From Caldifarciminota bacterium (lineage in GTDB: Bacteria; Hydrothermota; Tepidihabitantia; B3-TA06), in contig JAFGSK010000072.1 of NCBI GenBank assembly GCA_016934635.1, positions 31,355-95,354 on the forward strand: 64,000 bases of DNA. The letters run 5' to 3'. Of this stretch, positions 1-8,428 are shown piece by piece (the first letter of the stretch is position 1; each line of letters begins with the position of its first letter). Below the pieces are notes generated by a model. That model was not told the origin of the DNA. It searched no databases and saw only the letters and a list, made by a program, of their open reading frames with translations. The position numbers were made by a program, and so were the translations under genes.

Positions 1-171
1 AAGCGAAACGTGAAGATTATTCCAGGCGACGTTGGCTGCCTAGTAAATCTTTCGGATTTGACTATCCGGTGCTCGAACTGCGGGGCGTTCGTCCCGTACG
101 AAGAGATCAAGATTACTAAGCCGGAGGGTGATTTCGGTCAACTGGCTTACCTGTGCGGTAAGTGCAGCTGA
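1..171 (+). CDS. C-terminal end of a zinc-ribbon-containing protein (5' partial)
   Basis: The reading frame is open from the first base and ends at TGA 169-171, giving the last 56 residues of a protein that begins upstream of the window. Two cysteine pairs are visible, CSNC near residue 34 of the fragment and CGKC three residues from the end, about 30 residues apart; this spacing is typical of a zinc ribbon or rubredoxin-like knuckle. The rest is too short to assign. The metal site is inferred from the cysteine pattern only. Confidence 0.7.
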   Translation, partial: KRNVKIIPGDVGCLVNLSDLTIRCSNCGAFVPYEEIKITKPEGDFGQLAYLCGKCS

Positions 172-501
172 GACAACACTGGATATTGAAACCGGTCGTT
201 CCAATGGTCCAAACGACCTCATGGGCGAAAACCACGGAGAACACAGAGAAACGGCTTACGGCCGACAGCCTCGTGCTACCGGCTCGCTGACTGATAGCTT
301 ATAACAGTTGCACCACATCCAATCTTTTAACGAAGGAGAGCGACCGAAGGGATCTCTAATCTTGTTATCTTCTAGTCTTGGATCGGAAATCCTCCGTATG
401 CACATTCAATGCCGTCAGCGGTAGGCGGCGAGCGGTAAGCCGTTGACAATCACCTTTCAGTCCATATCCTACAATGTAATGGAATCCTCAAAGGTTCGTT
501 C
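172..501. other. intergenic region, 330 bp, with a dispersed repeat
   Basis: No credible gene. It holds one arm of an inverted repeat pair (328-393, see the repeat entry), a stretch rich in AGCGG(T/C)AAGC-type words at 414-442, and a TTGACA at 443-448. The best -10 after it is TACAAT at 470-475, 21 bp away, so the promoter for the gene at 502 is imperfect compared with the others in the window. Confidence 0.6.
328..393 (-). repeat. intergenic dispersed repeat, copy 1
   Basis: The reverse complement of this 66-bp segment matches 3877-3943 with about seven mismatches by eye. Both copies are intergenic and contain the core CTTCGGTCGCTCTCCTTCG. No ORF or transposase is associated. Confidence 0.75.
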
Positions 502-1797
502 GTGCGTTTATTAGAGATCTTCAAACCCAAGGAGACCGCATCGCCCGAGCGTATAGTAGAATTTGCGGTGTTCTCGCTGGGTTCGGAAGCCGACCTTTAT
601 GCGCTTTCTACTCGCTTAGTCCAAAGCTTAGGTACCCCTGCATGGGAGCGGTTTGCAGGAAGACGTTCATTAGAGTTCGTTCTCGACGAAGGCCAGGTAG
701 CAGACCAGATACCCTACAGACTAACGGCCAGGCTTTTCGAGGACGGCACAGGATTCGTAAGGCTTGACCTTAATCTCCTAAATCACAAGTTGGACCTCGA
801 GGCGGGTATCCTGTGGCGGCGTCGTGAGTTTTCGTCCGCTTTAACACGGTTCCTAGAAGCAGTTCTTGGTACAAATGACCCCGAAAAGATCAGACATGCC
901 CCAGGCTCCGATGAGGGGTTGAGAAGATCAGGTATCCAACCCGAACGCATAGGGGTCAGACTTGATTTCGGCTTCTCGAAGGGTTCAATACTCATAAAGA
1001 TCGGCCCTCCGCCCAAAGACGACGGGATACTAAGGCTTTCCAAAGAGGTCAGTTACAAGGACGGTGTCTTCTTCCTCAAGTCCGCCGACGAAACCTTACT
1101 GCGCGAATTAGACAGGTGGTGTTTTCGAGAAGAGGCGTCTTCGTGGTTTTTTAAATCGTTGCGACGTTGGCTTGAGATAATAGACGATAGCTGCATTAAC
1201 AAAAGCGCCATCTTCGGCTTTTCTCGGTTCCTGCGCAAGGTGAATCGGTTTATACTCAGGGAACGAAGGTTTATCTCCAAGAGACTCGACACAACTCAGC
1301 TGGAACATTACTCGGAGTTCGCCGCGCTTGCCTCGAACTTCGATATAACGAGCAGGCGTCTATCCGAGATTCTCTTGATACGTAAGGAGGAAGCTACGAC
1401 CAATACCCTTGACGCCTTGGAGAAGCTTTCGGCAAGAAAAGAGAGGCTGTTTGCCGCGCTGGTGGTACTTGTAGGGTTTGCTGGATTGCTATTCGGCGCC
1501 TTAATGCTGATCTTTCCCGCGAAACCATGGCTCTGGACCGTCGGAGCCTGCGGATTAGTCACTTTACCTTCCTTAGCTTACCTGCTCTGGACAAGGTTCA
1601 GGAGCATGCCGAAGAAAAGAAGGGAACCACATGATCTTCTACAAGAATTCGAAAAACGGGAATCGATGTTGACGGAATCCATTAGTCAACTGGAGGGCGA
1701 CGAAGGTGTACCTGAGCGGTTTCGCGAAGAGCTTCTCGACCGGTATCGAAGCGAAAAGGTACGTCTGGAACATATGACAGAAAAGATAAGGAAATAA
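502..1797 (+). CDS. hypothetical protein with C-terminal pair of membrane helices
   Basis: 431 residues from a GTG start. I do not recognise the family. The first ~300 residues are soluble and charged, with no signal peptide. Two hydrophobic segments follow at about residues 313-337 and 342-361, separated by only a few residues, so they probably form a membrane hairpin. The remaining ~70 residues are strongly charged (KKRREPHDLL, EKRESMLTES) and look like a coiled coil. Both large soluble parts would lie on the same, cytoplasmic, side. The start has only a weak AAAGG at about 490. The gene stands alone, with no overlap with neighbours. Confidence 0.75.
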   Translation: MRLLEIFKPKETASPERIVEFAVFSLGSEADLYALSTRLVQSLGTPAWERFAGRRSLEFVLDEGQVADQIPYRLTARLFEDGTGFVRLDLNLLNHKLDLEAGILWRRREFSSALTRFLEAVLGTNDPEKIRHAPGSDEGLRRSGIQPERIGVRLDFGFSKGSILIKIGPPPKDDGILRLSKEVSYKDGVFFLKSADETLLRELDRWCFREEASSWFFKSLRRWLEIIDDSCINKSAIFGFSRFLRKVNRFILRERRFISKRLDTTQLEHYSEFAALASNFDITSRRLSEILLIRKEEATTNTLDALEKLSARKERLFAALVVLVGFAGLLFGALMLIFPAKPWLWTVGACGLVTLPSLAYLLWTRFRSMPKKRREPHDLLQEFEKRESMLTESISQLEGDEGVPERFREELLDRYRSEKVRLEHMTEKIRK

Positions 1798-1891
1798 CAA
1801 GCAACTTTCCCGCATCACCTAAAAACCTTTTTTGTTATGTAGCGAAATTATTGATGGAAAGGTCATGCTCATCAATACTCAATCACTTAAC

Positions 1892-1919
1892 TTTACATTC
1901 AGGCTATCTTAGTTAAACT
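1892..1919 (+). promoter_or_regulatory. promoter of the isomerase-like gene (leaderless type)
   Basis: TTTACA (1892-1897), 16 bp, TAAACT (1914-1919). The ATG at 1926 is exactly 7 bases after the -10 box and has no Shine-Dalgarno, so transcription probably starts on the start codon. Confidence 0.6.
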
Positions 1920-1925
1920 TCGACC

Positions 1926-2747
1926 ATGTCCAATTCGAAATTCACCGACCGCTGCGGGGTTCAGGTACTTGCAGGTTTCTCATCTATCAGCCAGGCCCTC
2001 AAGGAACTTGCGGAACGTGAAGTGAGGATTGTTGAGATAAATCTCAACAATCCCTCATATCTGAATCAGCTCAACGATTCTAAGGTACGAGGTGTGATTG
2101 CCAGGATCACGAAAGATGAAGGGATTCGGTGGACGGCGCATCTGCCTGAGAACCTCGGATTCTTTGAGATCGACGAAGAGGTTTTCATGAGCTATCTCGA
2201 AAGGCAGTTGGATATACAGAAGAAGGCCCAAGAAGCAGGCTGTTCGGCCTTAACCGTACACATGGGTGCAGCGCCTCACTTCGCATGGTCCGGACAGCGC
2301 AGGCAAGGGGTAACGCTCTTCGACGAGTACTACCGGAAGGTACTGGCTGAACGCTTAAAACGGGCGCATGAATTATTAGCAAAAGGCCCTCATTTCTGCT
2401 TCGAGAACGTTGGCGGGTTCCATCTTGAATTCGTACGCGAGATTCTCGACAATGTCGGATGGGATGCATACAACATGGATATCGGTCACCTCAAGGTTGC
2501 CCACCGGCGTATCGCAGATGCAGAGTTCGAATTCTATACAAGGCACGTTGAAGATATCCGTGTAGTTCACGTACACGACAACGACGGCGAGTGGGACCAG
2601 CATTTATCCGCCACCGACCCTGAAGCCCTTGAACCGTACTGGGGTTTAGCCCTTTCCTCAGACGCTTACTTGATTGTTGAGGTGAGACCTCTCGAAGCTG
2701 CACTCACCTCTTTAAAGGCTCTGACCGGAATCCAAAGGCACCTTTGA
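1926..2747 (+). CDS. sugar phosphate isomerase/epimerase-like TIM-barrel protein
   Basis: 273 residues. The pattern is that of the xylose isomerase-like / AP endonuclease 2 TIM-barrel superfamily: successive beta-strands ending in metal-ligand residues, including TVHMGA, CFENVGGFH, NMDIGHLK and HVHDNDGEWDQHL, consistent with a divalent-metal centre in a barrel. The substrate cannot be read from the sequence; sugar isomerase, epimerase or endonuclease IV-like activity are all possible. No signal peptide, so cytoplasmic. It is transcribed alone from a leaderless-type promoter. Its 3' end overlaps by 36 bp the convergent gene ending at 2712. Confidence 0.8.
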   Translation: MSNSKFTDRCGVQVLAGFSSISQALKELAEREVRIVEINLNNPSYLNQLNDSKVRGVIARITKDEGIRWTAHLPENLGFFEIDEEVFMSYLERQLDIQKKAQEAGCSALTVHMGAAPHFAWSGQRRQGVTLFDEYYRKVLAERLKRAHELLAKGPHFCFENVGGFHLEFVREILDNVGWDAYNMDIGHLKVAHRRIADAEFEFYTRHVEDIRVVHVHDNDGEWDQHLSATDPEALEPYWGLALSSDAYLIVEVRPLEAALTSLKALTGIQRHL

Positions 2748-3290
2748 TGAGATAAAATCGAGAACCTTTTTCCTCTTCTCTTTATCAGTAGGGAGTAAAA
2801 GCTGCACGCCACGGAAGTTATCCAGGAATTTCTTTCGAGTAGCAAAAGTGGAAAGCACTACACCTGAACGGGTCAGGAAGAAGCGACGGAACATCTTCCA
2901 TGGCCGGTGGTCTTTGAAGTAGAACTTCTTGATTACTATCTCTTCACGGTCCATGTGATAGCTTATGGGTATGAAATAGTTGTTGAACGAGCCGAAAAAT
3001 AATAAAAAAGTCAAGAAACCAGCCAGGATCGAGGGCAAGATTCTCAAGCTGGAGTCGGATTTTGGCAAGAGATCGTACACGAAATACCCCACCATGAATA
3101 CTACCCCTGCAAGAACGATTGCGATAATCGACGTTTTCCATGGGTGCTCAGGTGCAAGAAAAACCCGCCAGTCAATCTCTTTGGGAACCTTGGTAGGTGC
3201 AGGTTTTCTCGCTGGTTTCTTCTTCACCGCGCTGTTTTTTTTCTTTATCTCAGTATTAAGAGTTTCTTTTCTAGATTCAGCGCTATTCAT
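2712..3290 (-). CDS. hypothetical two-helix membrane protein
   Basis: 192 residues. A lysine/alanine/proline-rich N-terminal tail (residues 1-40) precedes two hydrophobic segments, roughly 55-75 and 83-105. A soluble C-terminal half follows, with a beta-rich pattern (EEIVIKKFYF, GVVLSTFATRKKF) that resembles a bacterial PH-like domain; that is an inference from shape only. The start is 16 bases downstream of the tRNA on the same strand, so the two may be cotranscribed. The AAGG before the ATG is very close, so initiation looks weak. Confidence 0.7.
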   Translation of the reverse strand: MNSAESRKETLNTEIKKKNSAVKKKPARKPAPTKVPKEIDWRVFLAPEHPWKTSIIAIVLAGVVFMVGYFVYDLLPKSDSSLRILPSILAGFLTFLLFFGSFNNYFIPISYHMDREEIVIKKFYFKDHRPWKMFRRFFLTRSGVVLSTFATRKKFLDNFRGVQLLLPTDKEKRKKVLDFISSKVPLDSGQSL

Positions 3291-3306
3291 ACCCTTGCAT
3301 CAAAAA

Positions 3307-3379
3307 TGGGCCCGGTAGGACTTGAACCTACAACCAACTGATTATGAGTCAGCTGCTCTGCCAACTGAGCTACGGGCCC
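3307..3379 (-). tRNA. tRNA with CAT anticodon (Met elongator or Ile2)
   Basis: Read on the minus strand, 73 nt fold as a complete cloverleaf: 7-bp acceptor GGGCCCG/CGGGCCC, D arm with AGCTCAGTTGG, anticodon stem GCTGA/TCAGT around loop CTCATAA, and T arm GTAGG-TTCAAGT-CCTAC. The discriminator base is A. CCA is not encoded. The initiator form is unlikely because the 1-72 pair is G-C. Elongator Met and the lysidine-modified Ile2 species share this anticodon, and I cannot separate them with confidence. Confidence 0.95.
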
Positions 3380-3390
3380 GATCATCCCGG

Positions 3391-3813
3391 CTAATCCAGG
3401 AGTTTCAGATTTAACTCTTCCTTGTATTTCCGGACGAGTCTTGTTTTCACCGGTTGCACCGAGACCTCCACCGTTCCGGAAACGCGCGCCGAGTATAGGT
3501 GACCGCCGAAGGCCAGGAAGTTGGGACCTGAGAGTACTGCGTGGATGTGTACCATTGGGTCTCCTGTCTCTTGATCCCAGGCCAAGTTCCCGGCGAGAGA
3601 CGCTATTTCGTACTCACCTTCGAAGTCCTTATTGATATAGCTCTTCTTCACCGCATCGAAGTAACCGAGCCTGGGTTCCTCAACAGCACCCAGACCGGTC
3701 AACGCGGCACCGTCCGGCTTTCGCTCCGATGCCCACTTGAGAAGGGCTCCAATAACCTCTTCGCCGCGGTCGAACCGAAGAAGATAACGCTCGCCGTCCG
3801 AATACTCTTTCAC
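3391..3813 (-). CDS. PPC/DUF296-domain protein
   Basis: 140 residues, essentially one PPC (plant and prokaryote conserved, DUF296) domain. Diagnostic parts are an early RFDRGEEV, the ALTGLGAVEEPRLGYF segment, and MVHIHAVLSG followed by GGHLYSARVSGTVEV. PPC proteins in bacteria are trimeric and often DNA-binding, and two histidines (HIH) sit where the family carries a possible metal site. The start is GTG 3813, exactly 7 bases after the -10 box with no Shine-Dalgarno, so the message is predicted to be leaderless. The gene ends 11 bp from the tRNA on the same strand. Confidence 0.88.
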   Translation of the reverse strand: MKEYSDGERYLLRFDRGEEVIGALLKWASERKPDGAALTGLGAVEEPRLGYFDAVKKSYINKDFEGEYEIASLAGNLAWDQETGDPMVHIHAVLSGPNFLAFGGHLYSARVSGTVEVSVQPVKTRLVRKYKEELNLKLLD

Positions 3814-3819
3814 TGGTCA

Positions 3820-3847
3820 ATTTTAATCAAGATAAGAGGTTTGTAAA
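3820..3847 (-). promoter_or_regulatory. promoter of the PPC-domain gene (leaderless type)
   Basis: On the minus strand: TTTACA (3847-3842), 16 bp, TAAAAT (3825-3820), then 6 bases to GTG 3813. Confidence 0.65.
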
Positions 3848-3876
3848 GGGCGGTTTTTTTTACACGCAGGGCACGA

Positions 3877-3943
3877 AGGATTTCCGACCCAAGATTAGAA
3901 GATTACATGATTAGATCTCCCTTCGGTCGCTCTCCTTCGGTAA
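3877..3943 (+). repeat. intergenic dispersed repeat, copy 2
   Basis: Matches the reverse complement of 328-393 with about seven differences. It lies in the 347-bp gap (3814-4160) before the fusion gene. The rest of that gap shows no gene, only the promoter at 4125. Confidence 0.75.
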
Positions 3944-4124
3944 CGCAGATTATATAAGGTCGTGTGGGCGACTCACGAGTCTCCCGATTGATTATCTGGG
4001 GATAGGAGAGGGCGATGCAGGCATCACTCCTACGGCCTTCTGTATTTTTTATCCCTGTGCCTCTGTGTTGTATCAAAAGGGAGTTGACCCGGCAACTATC
4101 TCCACGCGCACAGACTAAATCGCG

Positions 4125-4152
4125 TTGACATCTACTATCTGTGACCTATAAT
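4125..4152 (+). promoter_or_regulatory. promoter of the phosphatase-thioredoxin-CcdA fusion operon
   Basis: Perfect TTGACA (4125-4130), 16 bp, perfect TATAAT (4147-4152). ATG 4161 is 9 bases past the -10 box, so the transcript is leaderless or nearly so. Confidence 0.8.
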
Positions 4153-4160
4153 CACCGTTA

Positions 4161-6551
4161 ATGCTTAGGAAATTAGTGGGGATACTTCTGGGGGTGTTGC
4201 TTTTTTCCTCTCTAACCGCCCAGGAGTTTTCGATTTTCTACTTGGCTTCCCCAAACGGGACGCTTACCTGGTGCCGCTGTCCTGAAGATCCCTACGGCGG
4301 TCTTCCGCGAAGAGCCTCCGCGATAAAAGAAGCGCAGACTAATGAATCATCCTTGCTCATACTCGATGCAGGCGACCTGCTTGCCCCCTTTCCTTCAAGG
4401 CTCAAGGATTCCGTGTTCGTGGAGGCATACTCGAGAATACCTCTGGATGCGGTTGCCTTCGGGGATCAGGAACTCATCGACGGCTACGATTTCTTCTCGC
4501 AAATGCTAAAGCCAAGAATCCCCTTGATCTCAGCGAACGCCTTTAAGGACGGGAAGAGGCTCTTGCCTGCCTACAAAGTGGTCCAAAAGGGAGGGGTGAG
4601 GATCGTGGTTACGTCCCTAATCACCCCTGAAGCCTTTATCTTCTACGATCCTGAGGATTTGGGTGGTGTCGAAGCCTCAGATCCGGTACGCGAACTCGAA
4701 GCCCTGATGCCTGAGTTGCGCTCGAAGGGTGACGTGATAGTTCTTCTGTCCCACCTCGGTTTGGATACCGAACGAAAGATCGCGGCTCAGTTCCCGGATA
4801 TAGACATAATAGTATCCGGACACATCCCGGGGCGTCTTGATACACCCGAGCAGGTAGGTTCAACCTTCATCCTCGGAGCAGGGCTAGACGCCAAGTACTT
4901 CGGTCTGGCCAGATTCAACCTTGAGGACGGCTCACTCGGGCTTTTAGACAACGAGATTACCGCGCTTTCAGATAGATACGAAGAAGAACCTTCGATACAG
5001 AGGATAGTTGCACCTTACATCGAGATGGATGACGGCCAGATCGACTCGGTCTTAGTTGATCCTGATACAGTAAGGGCTGAGCACAAGCCGGTTCTCGTCC
5101 ACGCGTTCTACGCACCTGACTGTCCGCACTGCATGCGGATACTCAAGGTCTTCCTGCCCAGGTTAGCCGAGCGCTACCCCGGGCTTTTTGCGCTGGAGCC
5201 GCACAACATAGATGTCGCAGAGGAATACAACCTACTCGTCGAGTGGGAGAAGAGGTACGGTGTTGAAGAACAGGATATACCGGTGCTCTTCTTTGAAGGT
5301 AACGTACTGGGTGAGGAAGAGAATATAAAGCGTGATTTGGAAAAACTTCTTTTAAGTGTACGTCCCCGATACTCGGCTCAGGATTCGTCGAGCCACGCAG
5401 GCGAGGAACTGGTTGTTGCGTTAGATACCTTGTTATCGACAGATACCTCAGATACCTTGATAGGGGAAGGCGATGTGGAGGTCGTTTTCTTCGAGACGTT
5501 CGGGTGCGAAGAGTGCGACCGGGCACGCTACTGGCTGAAGGCCGTTTCCGCCGAAGATTCGAGCCTCGTGATTCGGGTCTTAGATGCAAACGACCCTTCC
5601 TCGAAGATCCTTCTGTCAGCGTTCGGGATAGTCTACGGCATCGACAAGAAGGAAGTCTTGATTACGCCCATCGTGTTCGTAGGCAAGGGGTATCTTACCA
5701 AAAAGGATGTTTCTTCCGAAAACATCAGCTGTCTCATTGGTGAACATCGATTCGAGAAGATCCCCTGGGATGAGGTAGAGAAAGCAAAAGAGCAAGGTCA
5801 CGAGGAGATAATCACCCAGTTCGAGACATTCGGAATCCTTCCTATTATTGGCGCAGGCCTGCTTGACGGAATAAATCCGTGCGCGTTCGCGACCCTCATT
5901 TTTTTTATCACCTACCTGTCGGTACTGGGTGTAGAACGCAAGAGAGTAATATGGGTTGCAATTCCCTTTATCCTGTCGGTCTTTCTTACCTATCTGATTT
6001 TAGGCTTTGCAGCTTACCAGATCCTCGAATTCCTTGAGGTCATCCAGATCGTTTCACAGATTATCTTCGGCCTCACCGTTTTATTCCTTCTGTTCCTTGC
6101 CGGGATGACCTTCTACGATTACTCCCTGCTCAAACGAGGTAAGGCTGAGAAGATGACCCTAAAGCTGCCTGACCGTATACGCAAAGCTATGAACAAGATG
6201 ATCCGAAAGCGGACCGCATTCGGCGGTTTCATCGTCGGTGCCGTCATCACAGGCTTCCTGGTTTCCCTGTTCGAGCTTGTCTGTACTGGTCAGGTATACC
6301 TGCCTACCCTAGTGTATGTGGTCCAGACTACGGAGAAGTGGAGTAAGGCGTTAGTATATCTCGTGATATACAACATTGCATTCATCGTTCCCCTGGTTGT
6401 AGTGTTTATCCTTGTTCGCTTCGGCCTGACCGAAAAGCATTTACAGCATTTCCTTACCCGTAATGCCGCCTTGACAAAGATACTCACCGGCATACTATTT
6501 CTTGTGTTGGCTGGAGTAATGGCGTACTTGTTGATAAGAGGAGTCCTATGA
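4161..6551 (+). CDS. metallophosphatase / thioredoxin / CcdA-type membrane fusion protein
   Basis: 796 residues. A signal peptide (1-20) is followed by a calcineurin/5'-nucleotidase-like region (about 22-290) with LILDAGDLL, AFGDQEL, LLSHLGL and IVSGHIPG, but the usual first DxH motif is not visible and a CRCP sequence sits there instead. A thioredoxin-like domain carries C321-P-H-C324, and a second, glutaredoxin-like one carries C449-E-E-C452. The C-terminal ~240 residues hold six membrane helices of the CcdA/DsbD type, with C574 in GINPCAFA and C708 in LVCTGQ. The expected role is to pass electrons from cytoplasmic thioredoxin across the inner membrane to the periplasmic domains. The end overlaps mnmG by 4 bp. 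Confidence 0.88.
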   Translation: MLRKLVGILLGVLLFSSLTAQEFSIFYLASPNGTLTWCRCPEDPYGGLPRRASAIKEAQTNESSLLILDAGDLLAPFPSRLKDSVFVEAYSRIPLDAVAFGDQELIDGYDFFSQMLKPRIPLISANAFKDGKRLLPAYKVVQKGGVRIVVTSLITPEAFIFYDPEDLGGVEASDPVRELEALMPELRSKGDVIVLLSHLGLDTERKIAAQFPDIDIIVSGHIPGRLDTPEQVGSTFILGAGLDAKYFGLARFNLEDGSLGLLDNEITALSDRYEEEPSIQRIVAPYIEMDDGQIDSVLVDPDTVRAEHKPVLVHAFYAPDCPHCMRILKVFLPRLAERYPGLFALEPHNIDVAEEYNLLVEWEKRYGVEEQDIPVLFFEGNVLGEEENIKRDLEKLLLSVRPRYSAQDSSSHAGEELVVALDTLLSTDTSDTLIGEGDVEVVFFETFGCEECDRARYWLKAVSAEDSSLVIRVLDANDPSSKILLSAFGIVYGIDKKEVLITPIVFVGKGYLTKKDVSSENISCLIGEHRFEKIPWDEVEKAKEQGHEEIITQFETFGILPIIGAGLLDGINPCAFATLIFFITYLSVLGVERKRVIWVAIPFILSVFLTYLILGFAAYQILEFLEVIQIVSQIIFGLTVLFLLFLAGMTFYDYSLLKRGKAEKMTLKLPDRIRKAMNKMIRKRTAFGGFIVGAVITGFLVSLFELVCTGQVYLPTLVYVVQTTEKWSKALVYLVIYNIAFIVPLVVVFILVRFGLTEKHLQHFLTRNAALTKILTGILFLVLAGVMAYLLIRGVL

Positions 6552-8428
6552 GCGGGCATTACGATGTGATAGTGGTGGGCGGAGGACATGCGGGAATTGA
6601 GGCATCTCACGCCGCTGCACGAATGGGGTGCAGGACCTTGCTCATAACCTTAAGTGTCGAACGTATAGGGGAGATGTCATGTAATCCGGCTATCGGCGGC
6701 CTGGGCAAGAGCCAGCTAGTTCGCGAGATCGACGCCATCGGAGGGCTTCAGGGTCGTCTTGCAGACCGCTGCGGTATCCATTTCCGTCGCCTGAACCGCA
6801 GCAAAGGCCCAGCAGTCCAGTCCACACGTATCCAGTGCGATAAGGCGCTTTATCGTGAGTTCGCGAGAAGGGTACTAGAAGAAACCCCTGAACTGGCCAT
6901 CTGGCAGGATACGGTTGAAGGCCTCTATACAGAGGGTGAACGGGTAGCCGGGGTTGATACCCGTATTGCCGGGCGTATACGCGGCAACACAGTCGTTTTG
7001 ACTCCGGGAACCTTCCTTTCAGGATTACTGCACATCGGTTCGAGGAGCCTCGACGGCGGTCGCCTGGCAGATCCCTCCTCCCAGAGCCTTGCAAAGACCC
7101 TGCGAGTGCTGGGCTTCAAGCTCGGACGTTTCAAGACCGGCACACCGCCGCGTATCGACGGACGGACGATCAATTACGAGAGGATGGAACCTCAACCGGG
7201 CGAGGAACCGCCTCCTGGGATATCCTTCTTTACTAAAAGGAAGCTCCGTAACCAGGGAATGTGTTACCTTACCCACACGAACGCCACGGTTCACGAGATA
7301 GTCAGGGAGAACCTGGACCGTTCCCCGCTTTACTCGGGCAAAATAACAGGGACCGGTGTCAGGTATTGCCCTTCCATTGAGGACAAGATAGTCAAATTCG
7401 CAGACAAGGATTCACACCGTGTATTCATCGAACCTGAAGGGCTTTCCACGCGTGAGGTCTACCCGAACGGGCTTTCTACCAGCTTGCCTTTGGACGCCCA
7501 GATCGAGATGATTCATGCCGTACCCGGACTCGAGAACGCGGAGTTTACCCGGCCAGGTTATGCGGTAGAGCACGACTTCGTGCAGCCTACCCAGCTTTTT
7601 GCCTGGCTTGAGACCAAGACGGTGCGAGACCTTTTCCTTGCCGGACAGATAAACGGTACAACCGGCTACGAGGAGGCGGCAGCCCAGGGATTGATTGCAG
7701 GAATAAACGCTGCGCGCAGGGTAAAAGGTATAGATCCATTCACCCTGGGCAGGGATTCTGCCTACATCGGTGTGTTGATCGACGACCTTGTAACCAAGGG
7801 AACCAACGAGCCTTACCGCATGTTCACCTCGAGGGTGGAGTATCGGCTGCTTTTGAGAGAAGACAACGCCCATGCCAGATTGTCAGGCATAGGCCATCGT
7901 ATCGGTCTTCTTCGCTCGAAAGACTTTCACAAGGTGGAGGCGGTGGAGACTGCGTGTTCGGCAACCATAGACAGGTTATCGAGGATGCGGCCTGCGGCGG
8001 CGAAGACGAACCAGGTTCTCATGTCGCACGAGCTTGCGACAACTACAGAGAAGCTCAGTCTTGCCGATCTCGTGCGAAGACCCCAGCTGAAACTCGATGA
8101 CCTGGAAACCTTGGATAAGGCGTTGGGGGAACTGGCTCCAGTGGTAAAGGAAAGGGTTGAGATTGAGATTAAGTATTCGGGTTACATCACGAGAACACTT
8201 GAGGAGATTAAGAAATTTCACCGCATCGAGAAGGTTATGATACCTGAGGATATAGGTTTCAAGGAGATCCCCGGTCTTTCAAACGAGGTGATAGAAAAGC
8301 TTGAGACGATACGCCCGGCAACATTAGGTCAGGCATCACGTATCTCCGGAGTAACACCTGTCGCCCTTCTCGCTCTGTTCAGATATCTCAAAGGCAGTCA
8401 TCCGGATGAAGCAAAACCTGTGGACTGA
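6548..8428 (+). CDS. mnmG: tRNA uridine-5-carboxymethylaminomethyl modification enzyme MnmG (GidA)
   Basis: 626 residues, normal length for the long bacterial MnmG. With MnmE it adds the carboxymethylaminomethyl or aminomethyl group at C5 of wobble U34, using FAD, NADH and methylene-THF. Visible landmarks are the FAD fold GGGHAGIEAS at residues 11-20, SCNPAIGGLGKSQLVREIDA, GTFLSGLLHIG, FKTGTPPRID, and AGQINGTTGYEEAAAQG, followed by SRVEYRLLLREDNA and the C-terminal MnmE-binding helical region. The ATG overlaps the previous stop (ATGA) and the 3' end overlaps the next gene by 23 bp, so it is translationally coupled in an operon. No mnmE in this window. Confidence 0.97.
   Translation: MSGHYDVIVVGGGHAGIEASHAAARMGCRTLLITLSVERIGEMSCNPAIGGLGKSQLVREIDAIGGLQGRLADRCGIHFRRLNRSKGPAVQSTRIQCDKALYREFARRVLEETPELAIWQDTVEGLYTEGERVAGVDTRIAGRIRGNTVVLTPGTFLSGLLHIGSRSLDGGRLADPSSQSLAKTLRVLGFKLGRFKTGTPPRIDGRTINYERMEPQPGEEPPPGISFFTKRKLRNQGMCYLTHTNATVHEIVRENLDRSPLYSGKITGTGVRYCPSIEDKIVKFADKDSHRVFIEPEGLSTREVYPNGLSTSLPLDAQIEMIHAVPGLENAEFTRPGYAVEHDFVQPTQLFAWLETKTVRDLFLAGQINGTTGYEEAAAQGLIAGINAARRVKGIDPFTLGRDSAYIGVLIDDLVTKGTNEPYRMFTSRVEYRLLLREDNAHARLSGIGHRIGLLRSKDFHKVEAVETACSATIDRLSRMRPAAAKTNQVLMSHELATTTEKLSLADLVRRPQLKLDDLETLDKALGELAPVVKERVEIEIKYSGYITRTLEEIKKFHRIEKVMIPEDIGFKEIPGLSNEVIEKLETIRPATLGQASRISGVTPVALLALFRYLKGSHPDEAKPVD

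Noticed and set aside
2980..3341. Plus-strand ORFs over the membrane protein and tRNA
   Set aside because: They are antisense to a gene with clear membrane helices and run into a tRNA; composition is that of a shadow.
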